Source: Tulasnella sp. 424
Lineage: Eukaryota; Basidiomycota; Agaricomycetes; Cantharellales; Tulasnellaceae
Direction of reading: 5' to 3'
Assembly (NCBI GenBank): GCA_019633425.1
Contig: WSUB01000002.1
Coordinates: 310,001 to 374,000 of the forward strand
DNA: 64,000 bases
Part shown: positions 15,185 through 27,956 of the stretch, piece after piece
How the letters are laid out: each line of letters opens with the position of its first letter
Numbering within the stretch: the stretch's first letter is position 1
The notes under the pieces: generated by a model
The model's database searches: none
What the model saw: only the letters and a program-made list of their open reading frames with translations
What the model was told of the DNA's origin: nothing
Made by a program: the position numbers and the translations under genes

Positions 15185-17176
15185 TTAGCCTTCCCGAACG
15201 ATCTCCCGAACGGCGTCCTTGAAAATCTCGATGCCCTTCCTCATGTCAGCCTCGCTGATATTCAGCGGAGGCATGAAACGAACAACCTAATGGGTGGAAG
15301 TGTGAGTCGCCGAGAAAATGACCGGTCACAAAGGCAGGGAGAGAGACACAGCCATACCTCAAACACTGACGTCGTCAAGAGCAGCATACCACGCTCCATG
15401 CACTTGGCGGACACCCTGCTTGCGAATTTCGATGGCAACTTCGCTGCGCCTTCGGCGTTGTTGGCGTCGTGCTTCACCGATGGGCTGCCAAATTCCACGC
15501 CAACCATCAAGCCCTTGCCTCTGACGTCAAGTAGCACGGACGCAATTTCCGGCTCCTTCCGGAAGTCCTCGAGGGCTGCGAACAGCTGCTTCGAACTTGT
15601 TACGAAAAAAACAACATAAGAACGGTGTATGTTGGCGGATAACTTCCGGAAACGGCAAGGAAAAACCTTACCGGGCTTGGACATTTTCAAGAATCTTCTC
15701 CTCCTTGAAGGCTTTTGTGACTGCGACCGCAGCAGCACAGCTGACCGCGTTGCCCGCGTATGTTCCACCCTGCCAAGAGACACAAATTTAGACTTGTGAA
15801 GGGAGATTCGATACACGTGTTGGGGGGGCTTGCGCTGAGTATAACCCACCATAGTGCCCGGGGCCATCTTATCCATAATAGCCTTTTGAGATACGATGGC
15901 GCTTAACGGGAAGCCATTTGCCAAGCCCTTGGCCATCACCATAATGTCCGGTCGGACTCCACTATAATCGGTATAGAACATCTTCCCCGTTCGTCCAAAC
16001 CCGCATTGAACCTACAAAAAGGTAGGGTCGACCTCGGTAAGCCACTGATAGTACGTGCCAAAAATAGGTTGAATGAGCACCTCGTCGTGAATTAACAGAA
16101 TGCCGTGCTGGTCGCAGATCTTCCTGAGACCCTGAAGGAAAGACGTGGGTGCGGGGATGTACCCTCCCTCACCAATAACCGGTTCAATAAGAATTGCGGC
16201 AGTATCCACGGGAGCTGTCTGTTGCTTCAAAACCATTTCGAGCTGGAATAGACATTGACGGACGAGCTCTTCCTCGGGAGTCGATTGCGGTAGGCCCATT
16301 TGGTGCCAGAAAGGGAAAGGCGTGACGAAAACTCCCGGCTAAACGTCGATTTCCCCGCTTTTAGTAATATTAAATGGTATGAGAAAGTCTTGGTCCCGTA
16401 CCATGAGAGGTGCAACGCGCTCGCTGTAGATCGTCTTGCTCCTTGTCAAGCCCATCGTACCAAAGGTCCGCCCGTGATAGCCGCCTGTTGACAGCGTTAG
16501 CGCGATCACAACCCGTCACATAGAACGTGCCGCCGTACCTTGCATGACGATCACATTCTGGCGACCAGTCGCACTGCGAGCAAGTTTGATAGACGCCTCG
16601 ACGGCTTCAGCACCGGAGTTCCAAAAGAAGAAGGTGTCGAGGGATGGATGCGGCATGATCGGGAGGAGTTGGTCGATCAGTTGCAGATAGGGATTGTGGA
16701 AAGCAACGCTGCACTACGAAACGAGTTCGATGGGATTAGATGTTACAATACGAGGATCCGAAGCGGAGGAAATTCGTACTTGTCCGTGGACGAGCGTCAT
16801 GCATTGTTTGGCGGCCGCCTCGCTGACTTTGGGATGGCAATGGCCTTGAAGAAGGAGAAGCTCGTTAATTGGACAGTTGTAATGGAAAGGTCCACGGGAT
16901 TCCCCTACCTAAGTTGGTAACCGCAATGCCGCAGGTAAAGTCCAACAGCTTCCTGCCGTCTTCGGTTTCCACGTAGGAACCCTTGCCGGACTTGATGACC
17001 GCGTCGGTCAAACGGTTCAGCCCGCGAGCGATGTGTTTCTTGCCAAAGTTGGAGTCCAGAGTATGAGGTTGAGAAGAGGCTTGGAGCACCTTTGCCGACG
17101 TTGAAAAAGAACGAGAACTGCGGCTTGCTAACGAGCGCGATGAGGTGGCAGAAAATCGAGCCAGGGTTGAAGCCAT
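15185..17176 (-). CDS. Class III aminotransferase, 4-aminobutyrate transaminase type
   Basis: PLP enzyme that moves the amino group of GABA (or a related omega-amino acid) to 2-oxoglutarate. Nine exons (17176-16909, 16844-16780, 16713-16539, 16484-16402, 16338-16081, 16011-15850, 15769-15672, 15595-15358, 15286-15185) give about 482 residues. The Ser/Arg-rich N-terminus lacking acidic residues looks like a mitochondrial targeting peptide. Family marks: [60 protein letters not shown], and the PLP lysine in [15 protein letters not shown]. The sequence resembles bacterial-type GabT more than yeast UGA1, so the exact substrate is inferred; ornithine or other omega-amino acids are alternatives. 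A TATA-like stretch (plus 17298-17305) lies upstream. Confidence 0.88.
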
Positions 17177-17605
17177 GATGATTGCAAGTTGGAGGGTACT
17201 ACTTTGAGCGATGGTTGAATTTGCAGTTGAGACCGCAAGCCAAGGAGAGAAAGACGACGGCGGGAACAGCAGGACAGATGAAAGACCAACCTGAGCGTAT
17301 ATATAGGACAAATCCCTGGGTCAGATGACGTACTGCAGCCGAAGGGTTGAGTGGACTCACAGAAAAAATAATCCAATTCCGGGTCTATTCTTTCCGTATT
17401 CTCCGCTAAAATTGTAAGAAGCTCTCTCATGGGACCTGTGGATGGTTCACTATCTAGCCGAGCTCAATCAGGAAAGGGACAACGTGTGGTCAGAACGTTC
17501 AAGCCCCCGGTTACCTCAGCCAAACACTGCTTATGTAATCATTCTACTTTGCTCTCGTGGCTGAGGGTCCCGTCAACAGTAACCATCGCCGGGAGAGAGG
17601 GAAGC
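17177..17605. promoter_or_regulatory. Divergent promoter, aminotransferase / DUO1
   Basis: A 429-base region shared by two divergent genes. TATATATA at 17298-17305 lies about 122 bases from the aminotransferase start. The DUO1 side shows no obvious TATA box. Confidence 0.45.
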
Positions 17606-18829
17606 ATGTCTTCACCACCACAACCGCAACAAGACTCGTTCTCGCTCTACGCAAAACCCGCCTCAAAGTCGCTTTTCTCAGAATCCCCATTACTTTCTTT
17701 CGGAGCGAAAACAGGACCAGGCGGCGATGACTTGTCGCTCTCAGAGCTTTCCGTGAACGACACACCCCAGAAGCCGTCAGCTTCGTCCAACCAGGAGCCG
17801 CCGAGGTTCAGTCTATTTGGCGTTGTAGACTCGCCTCAGAAGGGCGCTGATGATTCGTACTACGCGGAGGAAGAAGAGGGGCAGGTATCGAGGCGAGAGG
17901 GTGACGAACACGACGCCGTAGAGGGAGACTCGAGAATATCCGGCCGTTCATTCGTGGAGGATCAGTCAATGATGGATGATTTAGATTCACAAACGCCTCC
18001 TGCAACGCCTAAAGCTTCTAGGGGAGGCGAAGGAATCGAGCAATCGGCCAGGCCGACGCGTCGGACGCGAGAGGAAGAGCTACAGGCCACTCTCTACCAA
18101 ATGAGATCAATAAATTCGGTCCTTCTGGAATACCTGGACGCGTTGAACGAAACAGAGCGAAACAATCGAGTATGTCAATGGCTCTACTCAATAACATGAG
18201 GCTCACTGACGACCTTTGAATTGAATTCCATCAGATCCTGGCACAACAGGTTGACAACTCTCATCAACTACTAAACAAATACACCGCTCTACTAGGTCAG
18301 ACAGAACACACCGCAAGATTACTCTTGGATTCACGGTGGCAGGGCGCTGAAGCGGTACGATCCTTTTCATATCGGTTACTCGGAGAGGCTGTTCTGAGCC
18401 GACTGTGCTTCATGACAGGACGAAGAACTAGCGGCCGAACAGGCGAGACAGGAAGCTCTAGAACAAGAGCGGCGAGAGCGAGAAGAACGGGAGAGGCTAG
18501 AGCGGCAGGAGAGGGAAGCTGCTGAACGAGCAGCGCAGGAGGAAAGGGAGCGAGAAGCGCGGGAGAGGGCTTCCAAAGCACCAGAGAGAGGGAAACCTGG
18601 AGTTGGAAGAGTTAGGGGAAGAGGTGGAACTACTCGTGGGGCAGGTAAGGCTGCTGTATTGGCGCAAAGGCCTGCTGTGTCCGACTGATTTCGCTCTCCC
18701 TGTTCCGTAGCCCCAACCACGTCCAACATACCAGCTAGGGGCAGAGGCGTGCCGCCTGGGACGTCAGGACTACGGAGACCTACTGTTATACGTTCAGCTG
18801 TACCCCGTGGACGAGGACGAGCAACATGA
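17606..18829 (+). CDS. DUO1: DASH complex subunit Duo1
   Basis: Fungus-specific outer-kinetochore protein; the DASH/Dam1 complex couples kinetochores to microtubule ends. Four exons (17606-18169, 18235-18354, 18419-18644, 18711-18829) give about 342 residues. The Duo1 domain runs across the first intron: LYQMRSINSVLLEYLDALNE, TERNNR, then ILAQQVDNSHQLLNKYTALL and GQTEHTARLLLD. The N-terminal 170 residues are acidic and disordered. After the domain comes a long charged Glu/Arg/Ala helix and a Gly/Arg-rich RGRG tail, which could bind microtubules or nucleic acid. ATG 17606 was preferred because the reading before it is not conserved-looking and lies in the shared promoter. Confidence 0.9.
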
Positions 18830-18945
18830 CTTCGACCTTCAACTAACTTCTCGTATCACGTGTAAAGTTTGGCTTCGTATCCGCCTTTTCGACACCCTAC
18901 CCCTCCTCTTCCGACATACACTTGATTCGTAGTTCTTTTGCCACG

Positions 18946-19769
18946 ATGTTTGGCTGTTGTGTTGCTGGACGTCTCCCGTAAGTATTGATGTAGTTTTGCA
19001 GCAAGAAATGACTCTGGCTAAGCGTTCACGACTCCGACCTTCTGTGAAATTGGCTCCACTAGTCAGACGAATATGACCCAAATTGACGAGACCCACGTCA
19101 CATTCTCCATATCGAACGCGTCCGCTGTAGGTCATGTTGTAATCTTCTTACTTGGAACCGGTTAGGATGCTTTCCCCCGAGCCCTCCTAAGTCACCTATA
19201 GGCCTAATGGTTCCACAAATCAACGTTCGCAGTACCGTTTCCGCCAGGCTATGCCGCCACAATTCATTTCCAATGGCCAGGAAAGCCCTTCCAGCTCCTT
19301 GGAATGTGAGTCTTTGGCTACGAAGAACCTCGTCGCCTTGTACGTTGACGTACTCTTCATTTGTTGCTTGGACTCAAGGGTGAGCAATGAGAAACCCTCT
19401 GCAATCTTCCGCCTCCGCGGGGCTGGCACAGACAACCAATCCACCACGGACACGGGTATGCCGATGTCAACTGAGGACATCACCGCCACCCTAGGGATCT
19501 CTATTGAAACGGTAGACGTGGTCCAAGCTCAAGTTGCCGCTTTGAAGTCCTCCAGCGGGTTTACACAACAACCTCCGGCAGCTGCGAGTCTGAACGATCC
19601 CGTGGTCCTCGCCGAGAGGATCGTGAAGCATTTGTTCAACCATTTATCGTCGTTCGAGATGCGTGTAGGACCGCAGACTGTCGTCCCCCTGGGAGTGATA
19701 CAGAAGTGGTACGATGCGCTAGTGCACAAGTTGAAGGCTGGAGGAGCAGGTTTCCTGATGAATGATTAG
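18946..19769 (+). CDS. Hikeshi / OPI10 family protein
   Basis: Four exons (18946-18977, 19063-19160, 19233-19305, 19379-19769) give exactly 197 residues, the usual length of the family. Conserved pieces: MFGCCVAGRLPQTN, DETHVTFSISNA, the VPFPPGYAATIHFQWPGKPF block and SNEKPSAIFRLRG. Hikeshi imports Hsp70 into the nucleus during heat stress; the yeast relative Opi10 affects phospholipid/inositol regulation. Start and all introns are in phase. It begins 117 bases after the DUO1 stop on the same strand, so its promoter is compact. The Gly/Thr loop between the two halves and a C-terminal amphipathic part ending FLMND match the family plan. Confidence 0.92.
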
Positions 19770-20028
19770 TTTACCGGTCCCTGAGCCCAAGCCGAGTTGG
19801 AGGACCATGAAGCCACCACTGCGATTAAGGAGTACAATACATCAAATTCTATGCTGCGATAGGGCTTATGTTTACCTAGTTCTACGAGACTCGGAGGGTG
19901 GGTCCTCCTAGCCCCTGAGCCGCGCCTTGCGGCGTGAGCCTGTGACGCGTCTCTGGTTCCGCCCACCACTTTCCATTCCACTTTCAACTGAAACCGCTTC
20001 ATCCACCCTCACATTACCGACAGAGAGC

Positions 20029-21924
20029 ATGAACAGACTCATCAGCGCGTAAGGCTTCAATCCTACTCGAGTTTCAAGCAACCTAACCGGGGCAACTACT
20101 CGCAGAATCTACTTCGAGAAGCAGCAGCCGGGGAGCATGCTATGTGCTCAACATGCATTGAACAATTTACTTCGTGCGCGCTCCCGCCTTCATACACTTG
20201 TGGTTCGAAAGCATTCTGACGACTTTCATCCCTCCTATTTCTCCCGACACAGAGCAAAACGGGGTAGGCCTTCGAGTCTGTTATTTTTCAATCGATGAGC
20301 TTGAGGAGCTTATGTTGTTGTTGATCTTCGCGGACGCGTCAAGTTCTCGGCCCCAGAGCTGGCCTCGATCGCTTCGCATCTTGATGAAGCAGAACGCGCC
20401 GTCACGGACCCCAATCCAAGTCGTCTGAACCCAAGGAGTCGTAACATGGATGATACCGGTGGGCGGCTTCGTTCGATGCCTCAATAATTTACCCTAACGG
20501 CAATGCGCCAGGGTTCTTCTCTATCCAAGTACTCGAGGATGCGTTGAAGATCTACGACCTGAAGTATGTTCCACTAGACTCCATATCGTTCTCGGGCGTA
20601 ATCATCTTACTTTGGGCGTTTATTCCAAGGCTCGTTCGGTGGCGAAGCGAGGAGATGAGGCCATATCAAGACTCCCCAGAGTAAGCTCGCTAGCTACACT
20701 CTCAATCTTGAGGGATAAGCTGACCCAATCCTAGGTTACAAGCTGGCTTCATTCTGAATCTTGAACAACACTGGTATGCGCTTCGTCGATTTGGTCAGCT
20801 CGGGCATAACTTCCACTGGTTCAACCTCAACTCGTTCGAAACCGAGCCCAAGTGGATATCAACAACGTTTCTCGGCATGACCCTTCAGCAAGCAGAGCAG
20901 GAAGGTATCGCTGAACTCCGGATTACCATTCATTTCATTGTGCTGAATAGAAAGTCGCTTAGGGTATTCGGTCTTTGTTGTCAAAGCCCTTGATCCCCAA
21001 GGGGAGAACGCCCAAGATCCTTTACCTTGTGATGCGGATGTCCTCGCGGTAACGATTCCGCCTCCTACTTCGAATCCAAATATCAGCAAGATTTCAAACC
21101 TTGCCATGCAAGACCTTGGACTCGACCTCGATGACGACCCCGAATTGCAGATAGCCCTACAGGCTTCGTTACAAGGGGCTCGAGAGACAAACGCCTTCCG
21201 GTCTGCTGCAGTCGAAGAGGATGACGATCTTCCGCTGCCGGACGAGGCTTTCAAAGCATTCCAGCAATCGGTCGCGCGACAGAAGGATTCGATACTGCAG
21301 GCTCGACGAGAGCAGGAGGAGGCTTTGCGCCAAATAAGGGAGGCTGAAGTCGCCTCGGGCTCCTCCTCAAGACGAAGGACAACAGGGGACGACGAGGAAG
21401 AGGAGATGCTTCGGAGGGCTTTGGAGGAAAGCAAAGAAGTTACCAGGGCAAACAATGCGACAGGCGGAAATCCGGCTATGATGATGTCGTCAACGATGCG
21501 GAATGCCTTTGGCCAAGATAGGCAGTTCCCTCCTCCCTCTGCAATGCCTTCGCCAACGAAGCCTCGAGTTCAGCCCTCAGCTTCCCGGCATTACGATGAC
21601 GAGGACGAGGACCTTCAAGCAGCGTTGAAAGCGTCTCTCGAAACTGCCCCGCCAGGCTTCAAGGTCCCAGACCCAGCGCCGGTGCCAAGTCGCTCGATGT
21701 CGCCAACCAAACCACCAGCAAACCCAGCTCCTGTATTAACCGCGGGGTCTCCGTCGAAGCCGGGCAAGGCGGTGGCAATGGAAGAGGAAGATGACGATGA
21801 AGATGAAGATGACGATGACGACGAGGAGATGGTATCTGCTCCTTCGTCACCGAAAGAAGAAGAGCAACCCATGAGTATGGAAGAGATCCGCAAGATGCGT
21901 CTTGCTCGTTTCGGTGGTCAATAA
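20029..21924 (+). CDS. Ataxin-3-like Josephin deubiquitinase with UIMs
   Basis: Cysteine protease that trims ubiquitin chains. The Josephin domain shows the catalytic Cys in SMLCAQHALNNLL, His in NLEQHWYALRRFG and Asn in HWFNLNSF. The N-terminal part is cut into small exons: 20029-about 20048, an exon ending TTACTTC before GTGCGC, an 11-nt microexon (20253-20263), 20344-20458, and others. The final long exon carries three ubiquitin-interacting motifs (DDPELQIALQASLQG; EEEMLRRALEESKE; EDLQAALKASLET), Pro-rich linkers and an acidic run of Asp/Glu (about 21780-21830). In place of the polyglutamine tract of human ataxin-3 there are only scattered Gln residues. Family function: proteasome and Cdc48/p97-linked quality control. 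Confident in identity; the smallest exons rest on phase and homology alone. Confidence 0.88.
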
Positions 21925-22301
21925 GAACCTGGATCTCGTATATACTATATTAGAAATGTAAATCTATCTTTAGACTAAATCTCATGATACTGTGCAAAAT
22001 TGACATTTAGATGGATGCAAAACTTTAGCACCCAGGATTCCCATGTGGTCCCCCACCATGGTACTAACTGAGCGGTACAGTGCTTGACTGCGCAGATCGG
22101 ACGGGATGCGGTATTTTCACTGTCCTATGGCCGAAGATGTCTGTACTTTCGTTTCTAGCATTATATGCTCTCTGCTCTCGTCATTTTTCGTCGCTGCGGT
22201 TGTCGCAAGTTTCCCGGCTGACATAATCAGCAGCTAGGAACCTCCGTTCGGATTTCAACCACGATCATCGTCACCGCACCTCCCACCCAAACAAGATAGT
22301 C
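21925..22301. other. Spacer with V-ATPase subunit promoter
   Basis: 377 bases between two plus-strand genes. The first part is AT-rich 3' flank; CT-rich DNA precedes the next start. No other feature is seen. Confidence 0.35.
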
Positions 22302-23356
22302 ATGGGATACTACAACTATTATGGCTCTTTCGTAGGCCTACTCGCAATTTCAATCGCTCTTTACTTGCTCTTCACAGGTTAGGACAACGCCCGATGGTTG
22401 TTGCATTGGACAAGCGGCTCACCTCCTTTTCGTCTTTCGCGTCCAGGCTCAGGAGAAGCCTTCAATGTCGCTCGGTTCTTGGAGGAAGTAAACCCATATA
22501 TATGGGCCATGACGGGTATTGGGCTAGCAGTGGGCTTGAGTGTATTAGGAGCCGGATGGTCTGTTCAGTTCCCTGCGCTCGGGACCGACCGCCGACTGAA
22601 AATCGCTACTACGCAGGGGCATCTTCATCACTGGAGCTTCAATTCTTGGAGGTGGTGTACGAGCACCCCGAATCCGAACGAAGAACCTTATTAGGTACGC
22701 GTTGGTGTCATCGACACATAAAGCATTTTGGTTCGCTAATGCTGTTCCAAATCGTCAGTATCATTTTCTGCGAGGTCGTCGCCATTTACGGTGTGGTAAG
22801 TCGAGGAACTACCGTCCCAAGAACGATGTTTAACCAATCCTGCATATCTGCAGATCATTGCCATCGTCTTCAGCTCGAAAATCGGCTCCACTCCGATCCA
22901 GGAGAACGTCCTCTACACGGCCGACAACTACTATACAGGTAGATGCTCTCAGACCCTTGCCCTTGAGCTCAACTCTAACGTACGAATTACAGGTTTCGCC
23001 CTTTTCTGGGGTGGCTTGACTGTTGGTCTCTGTAATCTCCTTTGCGGTATCACTGTTGGGATTACAGGGTCAAACGCAGCACTTGCGGACGCTGCAGATC
23101 CGCAGCTCTTTGTCAAGGTCCTCATCGTCGAGGTTTTCGGCTCTATCATGGGCTTGTTTGGCCTTATCGGTGAGTGATAATATTGGAGCAGAGGAGGCTA
23201 GCATGGCTGACTTTATCTTACTCGTGCCACATTTAGTTGGTCTTCTTATGGTACGCTACGACTCCGCTTTTGGCAAAGTACTATCGTATGCTAAATCCTA
23301 TTTTCCAGACGGGATCAACTGTGCCATTTGCTGCCGCGACTTCTGTGACCGCATGA
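22302..23356 (+). CDS. VMA16: V-type H+-ATPase proteolipid subunit c''
   Basis: Membrane rotor subunit of the vacuolar proton pump. It starts [10 protein letters not shown], has five predicted membrane helices, and ends [12 protein letters not shown]. The extra N-terminal helix ([12 protein letters not shown]) before the two proteolipid repeats identifies c'' rather than c. The proton-carrying Glu is in [19 protein letters not shown]; the second repeat has [20 protein letters not shown]. Several small introns interrupt it (after 22378, near 22560-22616, 22695-22757, 22797-22853 and others), all in phase. It converges with the CUE-domain gene, whose stop lies 138 bases away. Confidence 0.93.
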
Positions 23357-23493
23357 GCTTCCACTTCTGTACAAGCTTTAATACACCGTTGCCGTCCTGT
23401 CGTTGGAGGGCAGGATCATAAATCTCAGTCCAAACCTCGGGTATATTCAAGCTCCCAGAAATAAAACAAGAAAGAAACTATCACACGAGAACA

Positions 23494-25285
23494 TCATCGA
23501 CCGGTTTCGTTTACATATTCAATATCATCGTCCTCCTCGACTTTATTCTTGCCTTTTGACGCGGCACTGTCTGTTGCAGCAGTTCCGTTGTTATTCCCTA
23601 CCAAAGATACGGGACGCTTTGGCTTCAGGCCTAGCCTCGCTGTTGAACGCAATCAGAGTGCAGTGAGCCACATGCTACATGGGTAATCTAAGAGACTTAC
23701 AGGTGTCAAACGTTGCGCGTGGAGCTTCACTCTGATCAAACGAGGATCGTTGTGGCATGCCTGGCTGGCTCACGCCTAGGACTCCAGTTGCAGCTGGAGT
23801 TGATCCTGATGCACTGGGTCCCGTCGGAGGGAGGGTGTTCTTCGGAGGAACTACCAGAACCTGGAGTATGAGCAAACAGTTCCTTGCGAATTGACGCCAC
23901 ATTTCATTTCTTACCTTGTGGCGTCGGAGGGTCGACGTTATAACCGACAACTGGTTGCTGCTGAGGAGCTGGTGGAGTGTTGATAGCGGGCTGCGGCTGG
24001 ATTCCGACGGGTTGGGGATACCACTCTTGCTGGGGTCGCTGATTGCTCTGACTGCCATAAGTTGCCTGGGACCCGTACGTTGGGTTACCTTGACCATAAT
24101 AGTTGTAGCCTGCGGATTGCTTGTTCGAGCCCTGCTGAGGTCCACCGGGCTGTCCAGGGCCCCTAGAGAAACAGGTGTAAGTTTAGGTTAAGTGCCATTG
24201 CAGAGCTGAGCGTACGGGGTGTCATATTCTTGCATCTTCGCTTTCACCTTGGTCACAAGCGTGTTAAAGTGTTTCTTCCCCGCTGAAAGCAGATATGTCT
24301 CGTCAGAATTCGATGAAATAGTCCAGTCAATGATGAGGCCGTACTTTCTGCCAAGTCGTTGAACTGCTGCCTGATCTCCGCAGTATTGACGTTGGAAGTA
24401 GGAGAGCCGACAGCACCTTGCTGCTGAGCGTTTCCCCCCGGACCTCGTGCGAGGCCTGTGCCCGACACTTTGGCGGCAGCGCCAGACAGGAATCCTCTGA
24501 CCTGGGCTCCTATCGCACCCATATCCACTCCACCCATGGGGCCGCCTTCGCTTTGGTAGCCAGAATCTCGCGCCGGAGCAGGGACCGGCCGGGATCCTCC
24601 ATGACGGGCTTCGTAGTCCGCTCGAGCTTGCTCTTCTAGATGGAGTCGATGGGCAAGCTGTTCGTCTAGATCAGTCTGATCGTGATGCTACAAGGGTGGC
24701 ATTGAGGCCATCAGCACTACGTCATCGCTGATGAGATTGGGGTTATATACTTGCCTGGTGCACGGCTGAAGAGGGTTTGTATTCCGGATCGCTCATGCCG
24801 AGCAAAGTGTCGATGGCCTGATCTTCGTCTCCTCCCGAAGCCTCCAGGATGCTTTCCAGCACTCCAGCATCAAAGCCTGGAAACATTGCTTGCAAGCTTG
24901 CGACCTTAGGGTCAACCTCTGGCTCATCTTCTACTGTTACTGGTGCTACGTGGGTCGCTGCTGGAGTGGATGTAGGTGGCGCAGTCGATAGGTCAGGCCT
25001 GGGAGTTGATGAAGGCTGTGTGACGTTAGAGAGCTCAGAGACTGCCCGTTCGGCTTCCGGACGTGTCGAAGGAGTTAGGTTGAATGGATCTGGCTGAGAT
25101 GCAGCAGTACTTGTCAAGTAATCCGAGTTGGATCCCGTTACTGGTGTTGGCTTTTGGGGAGTTAGTGAGGCTAACAAGTCAAAGCCCAACATACTCACGG
25201 AAGTCATCAGTGTCGCGGATTCGTCTTTCGCGACAACATTGGCGGGAATTGTCTCAGTCTTCGCTGTAGTCTCGGGGGTAGCCAT
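23494..25285 (-). CDS. CUE-domain ubiquitin-binding protein (Cue5-like)
   Basis: Starts MATPETTAKTETIPANVVAK. A CUE domain (DPKVASLQAMFPGFDAGVLE then SILEASGGDEDQAIDTLLGM) binds ubiquitin. It is followed by LDEQLAHRLHLEEQARADYE, a conserved helix found after the CUE domain in fungal Cue5 homologues, an Ala/Gly-rich segment, a helical part ending KAKMQEYDTP, and a long Gln/Pro/Tyr-rich tail ending EEDDDIEYVNETGR. Yeast Cue5 is an autophagy receptor for ubiquitinated aggregates; transfer of that role is inference. The intron after the CUE domain has a GC donor (CAG|GCAAGT, intron from 24754 downward). A 48-nt intron near the N-terminus uses a CAAAAG acceptor. Confidence 0.82.
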
Positions 25286-25526
25286 TACTGAAGTGGTTTG
25301 GTTTGTGGTGGAAGAGCGATTGAAGGGTTTTAACCTCTCCAGCGGCGCAGCGAGGGCCCCTATGATTTCACACCGCTGACTAAGCCGCAGGAAATTCAGC
25401 ACACCGCCATGGAGCGGCGCAGACAAGCTGTCGTCATTACTGCTGCAACTAGAGGAAACGCGCAAGTGGCTAGAGTAGGCAAAGGAGAAACGTTGTTTAA
25501 AAGACGAAAGAATCCAACTTGAGAAG

Positions 25527-27956
25527 CTAAATCTGTCCTAATCCTTGCAGATAATACTTGAGGTCGTTGAAAATCCTGAGCTGGTCTTCGGGAGACAAAC
25601 TCGAGACGATTGTCTGCATCACCGAGCCGACAGTAACCCTGTGAACGCGAACATTTGAGGAGTAGTACACGTATGCGAACATGCCCATGAGGAACCTGCG
25701 GAAACTGGTTAGCGAGGTCATCGCATTGAGAATATGATCCAACTAACTGGCAATCCATCCGATCTGTGAGTCCACCGTGGCCAGGAATGCTGTCCCCGAA
25801 GTCTTTGAGGTTGAATGCTCGCTTGAATCCGGAAGCAAAGAATCCTCCGAAGGGGGCTACAAGAGAGGCGAAGATCGCCATAACGAGAGTGTGGAGCTGG
25901 AACGGCGCCCAGGTAATGGGAGGAATACGAAGGATAGGAGAGATGAGGGCTTGAATCGGCTCCGGTGTAATGAACGTCCTCCAGACGAATGCAGGGTTAG
26001 GGTCACACTGGATATTTGACCAAGCGTTGACACCAAGATCCACTGCAGGACAGATCATGTAATTATAGCGCATGAAGAATGTGGACCACTACGGAAAGAT
26101 GATCAAGTTAGAAGCGGAGATAGGATGAAAGCCGAATGATTAAGCACTTACTCCGAGCCCAAATATGATGGTGCTGAACAACGCTCCAACGAATCCTTCC
26201 ACAGTCTTTTTGGGCGATAACGCAATAAGCTGCGTACGGCCAAACAGTTTACCTAACAGATTTGGCATGAGGAATCCGTTCGGTAACGTTGCGGACCGAA
26301 TTCCGACTTACCCCAGATGTACGCAAAGATATCATTGCAAATGACGAGAGACGCCGGCACCCAGAGCCAGATTATTCCTTCCAGAATGTTGTTGACAATA
26401 AAGTGGCTAAATGGACGATAGTCGGTGAGTCTTCGATCACTCACCGCCAATCAAGGATCTTACCTGGAGACGACAATGACCAACAAACTCATGTGAACCC
26501 AACCGAAGAGGCCGAACTGCTGCCGTAAATATTGTTTCTTGAGCGACGCGACAAAGCCCATGAAGCCAAACACGTAGAGCATGAAGCTAATGAAACGATG
26601 GTTGTTGGCAAAAGGCAAGAACCGGACATCCGCGTAGACAACATGCTGTGAAACCCCGGATTAGTGATTGCGTCTAAGTTTATACACAGACGTAGCGCAC
26701 CTTGAAATAATAAATCATCGATTCGCCATAGAGGAAGTAGTTTAGGACCGCGAAGAAGTACCAGTTGAGAGTCTTGCTCCAAGGATCCCTCTGGTGCTTA
26801 TCATCCACTATTGGTGCTTCATCCTTGTTCTTGCCTGTCAACGCAAAGAGATTCGTGACTTCCCGATATACCTGTGTCTGTATGGCCATTACGAGAAGGA
26901 TCATATAGGGAGTGCCGGCGAGAAGCAGGACTTGAGTGATGAGAATAATCGAAAGTTGTAAGCATCCCTTTTTATTAGACAGTCAATGGCAAAACTTACA
27001 AAGGAATCCTCCGATCATGATCAACGTCCACACCGTTCGTTCAAAGACGTTCTGTTTGCTCTTCGCTTTGGCCTTTTCCTCCTCACTGACGGCATTGGCC
27101 GGTGCCAACGCGAGCTTGACTACGCCAATCTTTTCTCCAGTTTCAGTGACAACCGTGGTCAGCGAGCCATTCGTGTCCTTTGGCGGCTTTTCACCCAATC
27201 TGGTCTCTTTAGGTAGAGGATTAGACTTGAGGTCCTGCGAGGCCTTGCGTTTGCGAGGTCCAATACCAGGAGAGGCAGGCTGGGGTAAGGATTCTGGAAG
27301 ACTGGGTTGGAATGGGGTAATGGTATTGACAGGCCGCAAAGGGGACCGGGCTCGGGCGGAGGCCGAGTCCTTTTGAGATATTCGTAGGCCTAAGCCGCTT
27401 GACTGAGGTGTCGGTTGTGAAACGTCGTCTAGACTAGCAGAAACGGGAGTTGTGCCACCAGTGGCATCCTTATTGGCAGGAGTAGGCCGTGGTTCAGCGA
27501 AACCACTGGTCTTCTCTTCAACCAGTGGGGTTCCCTCTGGAGAAGAAACGGATTCATCGGCTTCCTCTGGCGCAGCCTCGGGGTCCGCGTTGGTGGCGGC
27601 AGTAGGAGGTGCTACGGCCTTCGCGGCAGCTTTTTTGGCAGCGCGTTTTGCGCTCTTAGAGGATGATGCTTTGCTGGGCTGCCGTTCGACGGCCGGTCTA
27701 AACCAAAACACAATGACGTTTAACATTTTGTCGCCCCGACACCACAACGACGGTGAGGCATCATTCGCACTTACTTTGGTGAAGGCTCCTCAACTGGCGC
27801 CGGTGGCGGTGGCGGAGGAGGGCTAACGACCTCAGTCGGCTCCTTTTCCAGCTCATGTTCCGATTCTGAGGCAGACTCAAGGTCCTCAACCCCAAGAGCT
27901 TCAAAGCCCATTCGTGATGCAAACGAAGGTTTCGTCGCCTGATATGGTCGGCTCAT
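25527..27956 (-). CDS. CDS1: Phosphatidate cytidylyltransferase (CDP-diacylglycerol synthase)
   Basis: Makes CDP-diacylglycerol from CTP and phosphatidic acid in the ER, the branch point for phosphatidylinositol and phosphatidylserine synthesis. A hydrophilic N-terminus of about 280 residues (acidic, then Ala/Lys- and Pro-rich, 27956-27030) is longer than in yeast. Then come about eight membrane helices (for example [25 protein letters not shown]-type and LLVIVVS segments). The family signature is complete: [28 protein letters not shown]. The C-terminal end [19 protein letters not shown] resembles the yeast protein. About seven short introns are in phase. The N-terminal extension is joined through a normal GT-AG intron, so it is probably part of the same gene. 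Confidence 0.9.

Noticed and set aside
18297..18729. Minus-strand open frames opposite the DUO1 charged region
   Set aside because: Antisense shadows of the Glu/Arg-rich coding sequence.
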